Shown here: positions 23,601-37,600 of the stretch, piece by piece
Layout of the letters: each line of letters opens with the position of its first letter
Position numbering within the stretch: the stretch's first letter is position 1
Source: Camarhynchus parvulus
Taxonomy: Eukaryota > Chordata > Aves > Passeriformes > Thraupidae
DNA length: 64,000 nt
Assembly: GCF_901933205.1 (NCBI RefSeq)
Contig: NC_044600.1
Span: 9,648,501-9,712,500 of the forward strand
Direction of reading: 5' to 3'
Notes under the pieces: generated by a model
What the model was told of the DNA's origin: nothing
Seen by the model: the letters and a program-made list of their open reading frames with translations, nothing else
The model's database searches: none
Translations under genes and position numbers: made by a program

Positions 23601-26600
23601 TGGAGCATCCTGAGGCTAACAGGTCTTATCTCTAAGAGTACCTGATAATTAAATCAGACATAACCTTTTTTAATCTTGTGAAGTATTAATATTGTCCTTC
23701 AGAGATATTGAGAAATGCCTGAACATGCCATGTGCCTCTCCTCTTTACCTCACTTTTGGTACAATTTAGACCATTTTGTTTTCTTCCACTCTTGGAAGAA
23801 AGCTTGTAGAGTGTTTTTTGCAACATGGGATCCTAGCTAAGAAGATGCTGTCTTTCTTTACATGTTTGGGAAGAACTTTGCTCTTGAATGATCAGAAGCT
23901 ATTACATTGTGATTCATTGCCTAATTCCTTGCCATTTTAGATTTTAAATCTGGGAAAACTAGTCTGCTCTAGACAGAACTGTGATGTATTGAAAATAAGA
24001 TTCTGTAAGAAAATCAAACTGACACCTACATGGTAGGCTGACTTTGCTTTGTGAAGTTGTAGTCTGGTCAGGAATACTAGGCAACAGGAAAGTCATCTTT
24101 ACAAGATGTTTGGAGTTCTGCAGATCATTTCAGGTTGTACAGAGGATTATAGAGATGTGGGTTGTTCAGCCTGCGTTTATATAAGCTGTGTTGGAACAGG
24201 AGTTTCTTTTTTGGTGTTGGAATTTGTAGCAGGCAGTGGGCATTGGTTCTCCCCAGTTTTGCAGGTGCTCCTTAGAAGGACTGTTGTGAATATAGCTGCA
24301 ATTGCCTGAGCTCTCTGTTTCTCCTTACTGCTGTTGAAATGTTTCTGTGGGACTTCCCTGCTTGGAAGCATGCCAGAATGAGTGTGTGGGAAGACTTAAT
24401 ACTGGCTACTTACATAGCATTTTGTATGTTCAAACTCTTCTGCAAATACTAACTAATCTTTATTTAACGTTTGAGCCTAATTTCTGTCGGTATAAATCAA
24501 TAACAGGCAGTTATGACCCCTAATTTTTTGATGTCAAAAGAACAAAATACTGTAACTAGAATAGTAAGAATAATCTGTATCATCTCATTACCATACCGTT
24601 TTTTGTCACTGTACCCTTCTGGTTTCACGTGGTGTAGAAAAAAGTTACTGATGGAGTGCAGTGCTGCTCTTCAGGAGGTCTCTGCATTGTAGGATGCTGG
24701 CTGTGGGAAGGAATCGCATTGTGTTCATTTTGTGTGTGGTATTTCAAGCTTTTCTGTGTTGGTTTTTGTTTCTGCAGTATTAAGGTTTATTTCTTTCCAG
24801 TCCAGGGAGCTGTAGCATATTCATAACAAGTAATGCTGTGAGAATAATGTTCATTCTGAGCTTGCTGCTTAAGAGCTGTCATTCATCTAAAAATGTAGAG
24901 TTAGATTGAAAATTCCTGTAAAAGTTACTAAGGTTTACCCTACCTGTGTTTTGGCATTGTAAATGCCAGTTTTCAGTTAACTAGTATTTATTAAATGGAA
25001 CTGCTGTGACAAATTCATTAAGCTGTTAGTGTTTTAATTACTGTAAAGTTCTTGCAGCACCAAACCTAAAGCGGCTGGGGATGTTTTTATTAGGGTCCCA
25101 TATTTTACTTTGAAAATTACTGTCACATTGTTTTTTGTTGATGCTGTTGATCAGCTCTAAATGACTACTGTGTTGTAGGGAAGTATTTTGCTGCAGCAGT
25201 GTATAAAATACCAGCATATGGATTTCAGACAGGTTTATAATTAATAAAAATGTCCCTTCTGAGTGGTAGTTTTTGCAGATAGTTTGTTTTACATTATATT
25301 AGCCAGATTTTCTACAGCTTTTTATTTTTAAGAGATAATAAAATAGTTTTCTTCATATAATTTACAACTGTAGTTTGCATGAAGTGATAAATGTGTGTCT
25401 TTGCCATTTGGATTGGATATGTTTTCATGTTAAGCATCCTTTTTAAATGTGGCCTTAATTCTGGCTTAAGTGTTAAGATTTTGTCATTCCAGCTTTTGTG
25501 AGTTAAACATGAAAGAGGTTTATACAGTGAATTGCATGCTGGAAACAACATGGATTAATAGGAGGAAATACTGAGGTCAAGGACCTTAGTACAGGTATGG
25601 TAGTGTGCTAAACCAGCTCCTTTTCTACACCACAGCTGGCCTGGACACTCTGCCATTGTATTGGGTTTCATCTTGGAGACACTCAATGAAGTGGTGGATT
25701 GGCTTTATTGGTCTTAAACTTTTAACAGAGAATTCAAAGAGAAATTTCATAAGTTAGTGTAAATTTTCTTTTCATTTATTTTCATTTGTAATAGCATTAT
25801 TTGTAGAAACTACACAGATCAATGAAGAAAATAATTGGAATTAGAACTAGTTCTCATTACATACTCTTGGAGTATTGAACTACTCAGTGGTGAGTGCTGT
25901 GTCGGAATAAAGCTGCTCCTGGCTTTGCATGGACAAATGGTAGATTCTGATCATATCTCATGTGTTGAAGTAACTTTGTAATAGTAATGGATTAAAGAGC
26001 CTAGATGAGACCACTCTAGGTTGTACTTGGTAAAATGAGCTAGTGGTTCATTTTTCTGCAGGAGTTAAACAATTTCCTATTTCTGTCACATTTCTGCTGC
26101 TTTCATTGCCATTTTATGCAGGCTTTAGGCAAAGGTGATCAACTGTTGGCTTATCAGAACATTGAATTTATTCAGACGGCACAGAGTGAGTTAAGAATTT
26201 TCATTACTGTGGAAAAACAGCATGTGGGGCCAGGCTTTTCTGTTTCATAGCTGGCTAGGTAACACTTGGTACAGGCCCTTGGGTGTTGTACTAAATATTC
26301 CTCATAGTACCATAGCCAGAGAGAGTAGGCTGGATTTGGAGCAGTGTATGGCAACTTCTAAAGCAGTTGTAGCTACCAGAACAGAAGAGACATCTCTGTT
26401 TGCTTTTGATGGAATTGGACAGTTGATTTTGTCTGCCATAGTGTCTCACTGACTTTCAAAAGAGCTGTATTGCACCAGCCACAGGACTCTTTTGTTGAGC
26501 CAACTCAGCTTATTAAACTGTTGGAAAGCTAATTAATTTGAAAAGAAATTAATAGATTGTTGCTCAACAAAGAGTATGACAAGTGCCCTTGACTATGAGG

Positions 26601-29600
26601 TATGGCCAGAAGTAAGTGCAAGAAGGGGGCAGTGGGACAGCTCTTTTTCCAGTAGCAACCCATCTCTTTTATTGTATTATCAAGCTGCTATGTTATTGTT
26701 TGTAGTTTTATTCATTATTTAGCAGAAAAGAGGGCAGTTAATGCAATCTCTTCAAATCTTGGTATAAATGTTGAATCACTTAGTTGGTAAGTGAAAGGAA
26801 TAACAGAATAAAATTTGAAATAACTAGATTTTGGCCAAGTTGTTACTGTTGAACAGCTTCCTTTTCTGCAGGTCAGTGGCAAGTTGAGAAGGTGTAGAAA
26901 AGGCAAAGATTGTGAAATAGGGAGGTAAGTGGGAATGGTGGAAGTGCTTAAGCTGTAGAATGCATTTTGTGTAACGTGTTTTATATTCTCAGTATTCAAT
27001 AATAGTGGCGTAAAACCTTTTAACTGCTGGAGGGCATGATGGTTTAAAATTTTTAGATTTGGTAGCTTCTGTACAAAATATTTAACAATGACAGTACATA
27101 ACAATTTAGAGTTGAAGGGTTTTTTTCATAGGTCATATATTGGACTTGTGTACCACAGTATCATAGAAGATAGTCAAGAGTCTTAGAAACATGGGGATAT
27201 CTGTGTTACTTCTAATTAAGTGGTTCTCTGGAGCCACTAATCTGGGAATATATTATAGTCCAAATGAAATGGAGGAAGATTCTTCACATTTTTTGGGGAA
27301 CCCATAAATGGCTGAATTAATCAGTTAGATATCAAGCAGTATAAGCTGTATGTTGCTGTAAAATCACTGCTGTTGTGGGCATCATACAAAACCTTAATTA
27401 TTGCAACTGTCACATCCTGAAATAGTATCTTGTAGTGAATCAGAAGTTTTTATCTTCTATGGTAATAAACAACAAGAAAAGAAAGTTACTTGAAAAATGT
27501 ATTTCACCAGTGTTGTTACTAAATCCTCAAATCTTGAGAAAGTGATGCTAAGGAATGTTTATCTATGGATGTACATGGAATGAGTTCAAAAGGAGAGCAA
27601 AATGGGTTACTGTTAAGAGAAACATGAATGGCTGAGAAATAGAGTTGTCAAAAGTGGTAAGAAAACACTGGTGTAGACTATTTTAATGATATAGTATAAT
27701 GGTAAATCAGCATTGAAGAAAATGCAGACTCATGGCAGGAAGGAGTGTCTTTAAGGAAAATGTAGTTAATATACTACATTATTTTGGTTTGTTTTAGTCT
27801 ATATTTGTTTTACTGGACAAATAAGATGTTTACTTTCGGAGATACTTTGTCCTACTATATAAGTTAAGGTTTCTATTTTAAAAATACTATTGTATTTTAA
27901 TTCTTTGGTGACTTTTGAAGCTGTGTTCTGTATGTGTCTTCTCTTTCTTCATCTGCATTATTGACATTCTTTCCTTGAAAGCACAAAACTCAACTGGTGC
28001 TACTTAAAGGAAGGGTTTCCATTGTCTGTAATACAGCTTTTAGTATTGCTTCAGACTGTTTTTTAAATTATAAAATAATTAACTATCATATTTAGTGCCC
28101 ACCTCTGGCAGCACTCTTAAATGTCAGTGAATCAAAAATGCCACACCTACGTGTTAGGGAGATGCTGATTTGTTCTTCCTGTTTGTAAAATCAATCTGTA
28201 ATCCAGCAGGTTCAATGATGGATCACATATCTTCTGTCCAGGTCTGGTTAATGCAGAATCTTCTGATCATAATTTGGTAGCAGTGACTTTCCTGAAGTAA
28301 TTCTTTAACCATACATTTTAATTTTTTCCTCCTGTTCTCTCATTCCTGCCCCCAGATATTTAGATTTATGATTAGCATCTGTCATTTAACACTCTTAACT
28401 CCTCTGTCTTCTGGAATTCTCTGCAAGACATGGTAGTGCTGCCCTATTTAATTGCATTAAAAGTTTTTTTCTTGCATTGATGTTTGCTAATTCATCCCAT
28501 GAGGTAAGTGGTCTTTGGAGTAACAAGTAGGAAGGGGGGAGTTGTCAGTAATGGAGATGTAGGCTAATGGGTGCACATCAACCACTGCTGCTGACAAGGC
28601 ATAAGAAACTCTACTAGGACGTTTTAAAAAAATCTGCTAAACCAGAGGAAGTGTAAGCACACCCTGGGGCTTTAGGGACCTGTTCATTGCTATGGAAGTA
28701 GACTTGATCACTTAGTACCAGTTAGGGCAAAAGGCTGGGAAGGGAGAAGTAAAGTATTTTCCCTGATTTGGTCACTCATAATTCTGTAGACAGATGTGCA
28801 GTTTCCTCTGCAGTGTTAAAAAGGATTTTAAAAAAATTTTTTAAGAAAACATTTTAAGCTTCTATAGATAAGCCTACCTGTAAGATTGTGAAGGCCCACA
28901 ATCTTCTTAGTCATGAATTCAAGTTCATAAAACAGTCCTTAAACTAAAAGTTTGTTTTGTTCTTCTATATATTGATGGAGAGGGGGAAAAGCAAACACTT
29001 TCAAAGCAACAGTTGTAGTTGAAATTATTCATTACTTTGCAGTGAGAAGTGCAGGATTGTACTCATTAATAAATGTTTGTAAGAAATTTTCAGGTCATAA
29101 CATTCTTTTTTTTTTTTTTAAGTGCATATTGCTTTTAATCTAACTTGAGTATGTAATAATGTGTGCTACATAAACTGGGCTGTGAAAACCCAAGCTTAGA
29201 AAAGTGATTGTTGGAGCCACAAATGAACGGGCAAGCAGGTGGATTGCTGAGCTCTTGAGGGAAGTGGGGTTTGTTAGGGCTAAGCCAGATGGGCACTGCA
29301 GCTCTTGCAAAGCTAAGGGAAGAATTGAAAAGGAAGGTGTGAACTTTGGTGGTCTCACTCTTTCCTTTATATGATTTTAGTGATGGAAGCTTGAAACTGA
29401 GATGAGCTGTAACATTTCAGTTGTTTAACTTTGGGGTAGCCTAAAACCCCCAAGCAGACTGACCGTAGTGGAGAGTCATCCATCCTTGTGCTTTGACCAA
29501 CCATGTTTAACTTTGTACAATATACTTTGCTTAAAGGTCTGTTGTAAAACTCACATCCTGCTAAAAAATCCTCCAGTTTCTTGTCAGTAGCATTTATACT

Positions 29601-31560
29601 GCACTGGTGTCCAGCTGTGGAGGAAAAAAAATTGCATGCATTGGGTGTTTGGTGGTTTTTCACATAACTGAATAAAGCCTGTGAGATTCAGGAGGTAGCC
29701 GCTAGAAGATTCCGTAGTATTTTTCACAATTTTGTGCCTTAAATTTAAAAAAATTCTTGTCTTACAGCATTTATTGAGAACACTTGTGCCAATCTTTTGG
29801 CTTTTTCAGGGAGCAATACAAGATTGCCTTGTCTGAAGGGTAACTGTTAGGTTAACAGCCTGTTTTAAGGACTGAGCTCATATAGTTAAAAAGCTGCCTT
29901 TAAAAAAGATAATGGTTACATATTTACAAATATTTATGGGGGACAATGTTTTTGAATTTATACACTTTCTCCAAGTGGATTCACCAAACGTCATTCTCCT
30001 TGTAGCATTTAGAGCCGGTAATGAATCAGCTGATGAGTTACTGCCTGGGTTTGTAATTGGACTGCCCATATTCCATGCAATTGTAGGATTTTTAATTTGG
30101 GAATTGCAGAAGCCTTCCAGGAGTTCATAGCAGTTGTCACAGGTTAAAATGAGACTTAAAATTTTTGTGAGAATGCCTGGTTCTTGATTTTCTTCTGATC
30201 AGTAAGAGATCATAAAGGAGCCTGTGCTACAAGGATGGATAAGTAGGCAAGTGTGAGTGCTGTCTATATGCTAATATTCAAGAAGGTTTTGAAGAACTAG
30301 ATATCATCTGTTACAATGTCTTTTTTTCTTGCTCCTCACATGAAAATACAGTCAGCACTGAAGCAACCATAGCAAAAAAATTGTCTACTATAAAATGGCT
30401 GAGGGAAGATTAGAAAGATGAATACTTTTTATTCCCAGTTTATAGTTTTCTTTGGGCTTTTTGTGTTCTTTTTTTTTTCTGGTTTCAAACTGTTTCATTG
30501 GACCACAGATAATCTGTGTCTGGTGTCACTTATAAAAGTTTGTGAGAGGTTTGCTTCACGTGACTGGAAAATAATGAATTATAATTGTATCAATTTTTCT
30601 TGAACTACTACTCTTCATGAGTAATTTTGTATTAAAAATACTCAAATATCAGTATTTCCTGTGAAAGAGGAGAATTTTGCCAGTTGTGGCTCAACAAAGG
30701 TTTTTAGTAGTGAGTTCTCTCCACTCATGACAAAATGTTTGTGTATCCCTCCTTTACTGTGACTGAGAGACTGGAATACTGCAGTAGTGCTGGTTTGATG
30801 TTTGTGGCTTTGAGCTGAGAAGGTACCCAAGTCTTGTGATTGTTCACTTTTTGTTCTCTCCCTGGCACTGGGGGGGCATTGCTACCTGGGTGTGCATCTG
30901 TGTTATTGATGCTGCTTCAATCAACCACAAGCAGCTTCAAGAGAACATCTTGAAGACATATTGTTTCCTTGGGGATTTACTGCATTTGCAGCCTCACACC
31001 TCTGATCCTGCTACTTACAGAATATGATTATCAGCCATTAGGGCTGAATATTTAAACATGGTCACTACAAAGTATTTCCCTTCTCATCTCTGATTTTTTT
31101 TTATTTTTTTATTTTTTGTTCATCATTAAAGATCTCTCTCCAGTCTGTTTAGTTTTTGTGGACTTTTTCCATGTGATGTTTCTCCTGTATTAATTGTTCC
31201 AGTATTAGTTCTGTCTACTTCTTAGTCTGGCTGACTGACATGCTGATAGATTTTCACAAAATGAATTTCTGTACAAAATGCACTTTCTTCATTTTCCTGA
31301 GGAAGATAAATGTTCTTTTTTTCTAGTCATCAGTTAATCTGTAGATGCTTTATATTCTTTCTACCCCCTGATCCCCTGTTAGCCTTGTGTGCTCCAGAAA
31401 ACCAAAAAAAAATCACATAAAAATGTTTAGGTTTTGCCATCATGTTGCGTATATGAGAACTGCTGAGAAGTACCATGAAGTAGTATGTCATTGCACATTA
31501 GAAACTGCGTGATATAGAAAACATCAAATGATATTTTACCTAGACAGTTTAATTTTTCTT
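20641..31560 (+). other. STAG2: STAG2 first-intron region, no gene seen
   Basis: About 11 kb of AT-rich intronic DNA. The longest open frames (for example 21711-22058 on +, 26715-27104 on -) have composition typical of chance and no motif. A possible very old CR1 piece near 23460-23560 is too diverged to call. I saw no exon with clear flanking splice signals plus coding content; further non-coding STAG2 5' exons may be hidden here. Confidence 0.5.
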
Positions 31561-31563
31561 AAA

Positions 31564-31602
31564 TTTTTGTTTGTTTGGTTTTTTGTTTGTTTGTTTGTTT
31601 GT
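31564..31602. repeat. (TTTG)n microsatellite
   Basis: Eight or so TTTG units with one interruption (GGTTTTTTG). Confidence 0.75.
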
Positions 31603-34600
31603 TCCAGCACACCAAATGGTCACACTTGGTTTACATGACACTACTGTGTGGGAGATGCACATGTTTTATATGATGTAATTTATTAGTAAATAATAAATAA
31701 GATTTATTTAGTGTGTTGCTTTATTATAGATTTGGGGAATGGTAAGTATTAACACTTGTATTTTATCTTTTAGTTCCAGAACAAGGAATTGTTGTAGTGC
31801 ATGTATCCTGATGTGTTAATTGGTGAGAGATGTGGTTTAAATAAGCAGCCAGGACATTTCTTTGTCTTCTCTCCCCTGCAAATATTAGCTGCAATTGTGA
31901 ACAAGAACACTGTTTTGGTAAAGGGGCAACATTTAATAGCATAATTTTATGCCAGTGCTTGAGGGTTGTAGATATTGCAGTCCAGCAAGTACTCAGAGAT
32001 TCCTTGAGCTGGAAATTGCTGCATGTGTTGCTCCAAGGCTGTACCTTTATGTGAAGTGAAATGCTTGATGACGTAAAGTGAATTGCTTGATGAGCACTTT
32101 GTTTTCTTCAGTTATTGGAGGACATGAAAATATTTTGGTATGTGCTTCTGGAAATAGTGTTGGACAATTGTCTTTTTCTCTGCAAATTGATGTTTTTCCT
32201 TCTATTTAAATTAAGGATATTAATTCTTGGGAAAGTCAGGTTGTTGATATTGTTAAAATTCCCAATTTATACTATGCAATGCTTAACATATCAGTCAAAA
32301 CAACTTTAATTTTCTCCATTAAAGGTTCTTTTGGGGGGCTTTAGGGGACTGTGATTGCCGTTCTAAAATGTGTATATTCAGGTTGGGCTGTAATACAGAA
32401 TTAAATACAGAAATACTGTAATGTAAAGAATGATTAAATTTTCCTTGCTGCAGAATGTATCCTGGTAGTCTGTAATCATTATACAATTATTTTGCTTGGA
32501 AGGAAGTGATGTATATTTGTGTATGGTACAGAGAGTGCTGAGGACATTCTGTTGGGCCTAAAAGGGTAAGGTATCCTTTGTGGATTGGATTTTTTTGTAG
32601 TCATAAAATGCCAGACTTATTTGCTTAATTATGTCCTAGGTGTTAAGAGTTTCGTGCATTTCTTTGTGAGAAAGCTGTGTGAACAACAATTTTGATGGAA
32701 TGCTATTTTTAGGTATTGCTACAAGAGTGAAAAGGCTTATTTAGAGCTTGTCACTGGTGGTATGTTTACTGTGTGTAAATTCAGTACTAATATTTGATAC
32801 CTAAATTTTAATACTTGCTATGCTGTCTTGTTTTTATTAACATACATGGATGTTAACTGGAGTTAATTGCTTTGGAGACCTATGCAGATTTCTGTAAATT
32901 GAATGATATCTCTGGGTCTTGTGAAAGCTTTTTTCATTTCTCAGATGGTGTTTGTGTGCTGTGATTTTCTTTTGCCGTTGAACAGCTGTGACTTTCCCAT
33001 GCTCATGCTTTAGTCTTTCAACTACTCCAGCTGTGTCCTTAGACCTTTCCTTACCAGTAAGTTGAGTTCAGGAGGAGCTAATTGCTGCTCGTTTGGGGCC
33101 TTCATCCATCTTCTCTGACCTTTTTAGAGGTTCGGTGCTGCTGCCTGGCTCCCTCTGTGCTGGGCTCTGTTCTTACCTTTGTTCCTTCCCTGCAGCTAAG
33201 ACTTGCACAAGAGGAATTTTACTACTTTGTGGCCTAGCAGGTCTGTCTTGCTATGATCAGCTGCAAGAAGTGCTTACATACCTTTCTGGTGGTTTTTTCC
33301 TTCTGCCTTGTTTTCTTAGTGTACTATGTATTACACCAGGATCTGCAGTTCTGGGATAGTTTCGCACTTAGCATACCGAGTCTTAAGTTAATTCACATAG
33401 TAATAAAATTTATGTTCTGTAATTAATTTTTTTGGCAGGCATCTGTTTCACAGTAATGAATTGGTAGCAGTTCCTAAAATGTCTGTTGACTGTCTAGAGA
33501 ATTGTAGGAAAGTTGGCATTTAAAAATGTTTCTCATAACTGAAAGAAGTGGGCAGCTTTGTCTTAACCCATCTTTTCTCAGAAAAAAGTTCAAAAACTTC
33601 CAGCCGAAATCTCTCTATCTAAATTTTAAAAAACAGGTCGTTGTTTTTGTCTTGGTCTCTGAATTTAAAGGATAGTTACTTTCCCTTAATCTCAAAAACA
33701 CCCTGAAATAAAAAATCATATACTAAGGATAGAGATAGTAGTTGTGTTTCTTGAAAAAAAACCACAAAAAAACCAAAGCTAAAATCTGCCAAAGAAAAGC
33801 CCAATTTAACATTGTGTTATCTATTATCACTATTGTCTGCAACACTTAGCAGCAGTTGAAAACTGTGGCTCTGATTGTAGATTCACTTTAGGTTGCTTGC
33901 AAGACTAAATTTGTAGCATTTAATGATCTAGGATTTTCATACCCTAGGGCAAGATTATAGTAAGCGGAGGTCAAGCTGAACAACCGCCAGACCTGATTTA
34001 CACTCGGATAAAAATGTTCTTGTCTAACAATTAGATTGAATGATATTACCTCTTCTTAACTTCTGCTGGAAATTATTTTATACTGTTTCAAGACCAAGGC
34101 AGTCAGATGCCAAGAAAGCATCCTCTGCATGGAATATTAGTCTTGCCTTTCAAGGTCATGGAATTCCAGAGGATCCAGGTATATGCATTAATGGCCCCTG
34201 GCACGTGTATTGTGGGGGATAGGAAACTTACTGCAAACAGAATGTGATTTATATACATAAACTCTTCTTAATGGTATGTCCATGTGAAAGCAATGGTCAA
34301 TGGTGCTGAAATAGGGAGAAGAAAAATCTTGGAAAGATGTAACTTTTGGTTATCAATATTTGAGTCTTCCCAGACTTACCTGCTATGTGTGTTTCAATAA
34401 TGTTTATACAGTTACTTCTCCGGAGCAGTTGATTGACCAGTAACCGATGTTTTGACAATTGTGTAATAGATCCTGACCAAAACAATGAGAGTTTTTTAAT
34501 ATATGTTAGGTGAGCAATTAAACCATACTCTGAAACATTAAAAGTGATTACATTTGGTTAATGTGGGCAACCTGAAGGAGAGATGGTAAATACATTTCAA

Positions 34601-37600
34601 TTGGAGCATTGTGTTGCTGTAACTAAACATTGTGTAGCTACTTTGTCAGGTGATACACTAACTTCAGTGGAATGCCTGTGAAGGAATTCCATTTCTGTTG
34701 AAACAAGATATTATACTTGTAATCCTGATTAGTGGTACAACAGTGTGAGAATCCTGTACTGCTGATTTATTGCCACAGCAGTTCTAAACAGTAAGTGACT
34801 TTTTGAGTAAGAACACAAACTTGGCACTTTGCATTAGTAATGTAAAGAGATTACTGTAGTGTAGTAGTAGAACAAGCTCATTGTTCATCCAGTGTTTTTG
34901 AAATTGGTGCCTGGGGCATTAAAATGATGACTTGGAAAAAAATTTGTTATTTGATGATACTGAAGCATACTAGGTTATTTTCTGTATAGAGGTATTTAAA
35001 CATGCATGAATCCTAACTCAGTTACCTAATTTTAAATATCTTCCCTTTTCCCATAATGTGTAGCCCAACCCTGTGATGACAAACTGCATGTAATTAAGTT
35101 TTCTTTTGTAAGCAAATAATGGTTTCAGGAGGTGGGAAATTGTTGTAAGTAGTAAATGATTTTGCAGAATCTTACCTAGTTAAAAAGTTATTTGCCATTA
35201 GGTGTTATGATTTGATGTAACAATCCTGAGTGGTGATCACAGATTTCTGGTAGAAGTAATTGGAGAACCAAATTGTTAGACATGAGTAAGAACAGAACCT
35301 GCTGAGTTCAACACAGGAGTAATAAATAATTATATAATTGATGGTAACTAATTAAATCAAAGAAACACTGCTTTTGAGTAGGTATCTAGGAAAACTGTAT
35401 AACTTAATATGAGGGATTCAACAAGATTGAAATTCTATTTCAAAAAATTAAATATGTGTTTAGAGAAAATGTATTATTTCAGCATTGCATTAGTGCACAA
35501 CATAAAGTGGAGTATTGCCTATTTTAAATAATCCTTCTTCTGTCCACCTGTTCAAAATACTTGGAATTTTAATTTACTGAGAAATGTCAGAGGATGAGAA
35601 TTGAAAAACTCAACATGTAACAGTATGTTGTGTTCTCAGTTGCTGAGTTACCTGTTTCTGATTTGAGTGTGGGGAGGTGGGGGCAGGTATTTGGTACAAA
35701 ACAGGTATTTAGTACGCACCTATGCTAGGAGTAGGAATGCAGATAATTGCAACACTACAGCAATTGTTGGGGAAGACATGGTGAGAGATACAGCACTTGC
35801 ATTCTGGCCATTCTTGTTCTAATAATTAGAGGTAATTGCAGACTGATAATGCAAATATTATCATAAACTGAAAACCACAAGAAGATGACACAGTTCAAAT
35901 AATAAATTAAAAGCAGAAACTATGGTGAATAAGGTATCTTTCCATGCAGTTGTTGGACAGCTATAGATCTGTTAGTTGTCCTCTGGTGACTTTCTCTGTG
36001 GCAGTTGACTTTTTCATCTCTCTGTCAGAGGTTACCTCCCATACCCTCCCAGCAGGATGGGATTTGTCAGCTCTTCAGTCTTCTCTGTGTGCAAGTTCAG
36101 AATATTAGCTGTAATTGTCACTGCAGATGAGTTGCCGTTAATAGATCTGACTGTATGCCAGAGCACACAAAATGGTTTCTTTAGGTTTTTTGAGTTGGGT
36201 TGGTGGGGTTTTTTGGGTTTTTTTGGTTCTTTTTTTCTTCTCTAGTGGAATGGTGATTATCAATCTAGTAAAGTTCCACCCCCCAAGCTCCTCCCCTCCC
36301 CAAAAGCATGCTGTTAAGCATCCTAGGAAAGGTTGGTCAGCAGTAACTGTGAATTTGCCACACAAAATCATGATTATGAAACTGCTGTACAAGCTGAGCT
36401 GTAGCTGATGTAAATTCAGTCAACACTGCAATGTAACCTTATTCTATCTTTTGTGCATACTTACCAACTAACGTTTAGCAGGCAGAAATGGTTTTTGTTA
36501 TGCCCTATGGTGAAGGAGCTGATAAACTGATGGCTAAAAAAGGATGTTCTTTTTGTGTGTGACACCAGCTAAAAACAATCACTGGATTTCTTTCCTTATG
36601 CCCAAGATGGCATTTCTGTCTCAGCTGGAAGGAGGAAAAAAGAAAGCAATATTTAGCATGCAAGCCTTGTTCCATGTGCTGGAGGTGAGGGGATTGGTAG
36701 CTCCAGGTGCTGCAAAAATGCTGCAGGTTTCAGGCACCTCCAGGAGCGTGGGGCAGTTGGGAATTTAGCTCACCAGTGCTGTAGGGTACACCCTGCTCCA
36801 GAATGCCTCTCTTGGAGTGGGGGAAGGGGGAGAAATCATAGCGCATGTAGCTTGTTTAAGAGACATCTGGCACTACTGCTCCTTTTTTTTTCTAAAAAGA
36901 AAATACAGGAAAAAGGCTGAAAGTAAGTACCTTATCTCAACAGCTTCTACTGTGTTGCTGAGTTGGTAAGTCTGATAGTTGTAGTTTTAATATTTTCATT
37001 GTATTGAACACGGCTCAAATAAAATATTTACTACAAATTATGGTACTTGCATAATGTCATCAGTGAATTTTCAACATAATATAAATTTAGCTGTAGGGTA
37101 TAACTATCTTTTGAAAGAGGAGGGAGCTACTAGCTTTATTTACATGATGAATTTACTCAAAAACACACATGTAGGGGTACAGCTTTATGAATTTTTTTTC
37201 TTTTAAGATTAAATGAAGAAACCAAAGGTTTAATTTTGATGGATTTAACTAGCTCTACTTGTATATTTTAGGTCTGTGTAGAATGGATGCTCCTGTGTAA
37301 AGGATAGTCCTGCACAGTAGTAGAGGCACTTACAATAGAAGATAACTTCAAAAGGACAAATTTCACTACCCTTTTCCTCCACATATTTTACACACATCAA
37401 GACTTGCTCAATATTTGTCAGCTTACTTGGGAAAATGAAATTGGTCTCTAAAAAACCTGGGTTTGATACTCTTTTTCATGTTAGCTTTCATAAAACAGGC
37501 CTGGTTTGTTAGAGCACTCCCAGCTGGCTTAATTTTTTACCTTTCCTAAGTAAGCAATTACAGAGTTGAAATGCCAGTATTTTTGCAATGTTTTAAGACA

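Noticed and set aside
23460..23640. Possible old antisense CR1 body
   Set aside because: A few words resemble the reverse complement of CR1, but matches are too scattered to call without a repeat search.
29878..30130. Overlapping open frames on both strands near 29.9-30.1 kb
   Set aside because: No recognisable protein; could be a conserved non-coding element, but that needs an alignment I cannot run.
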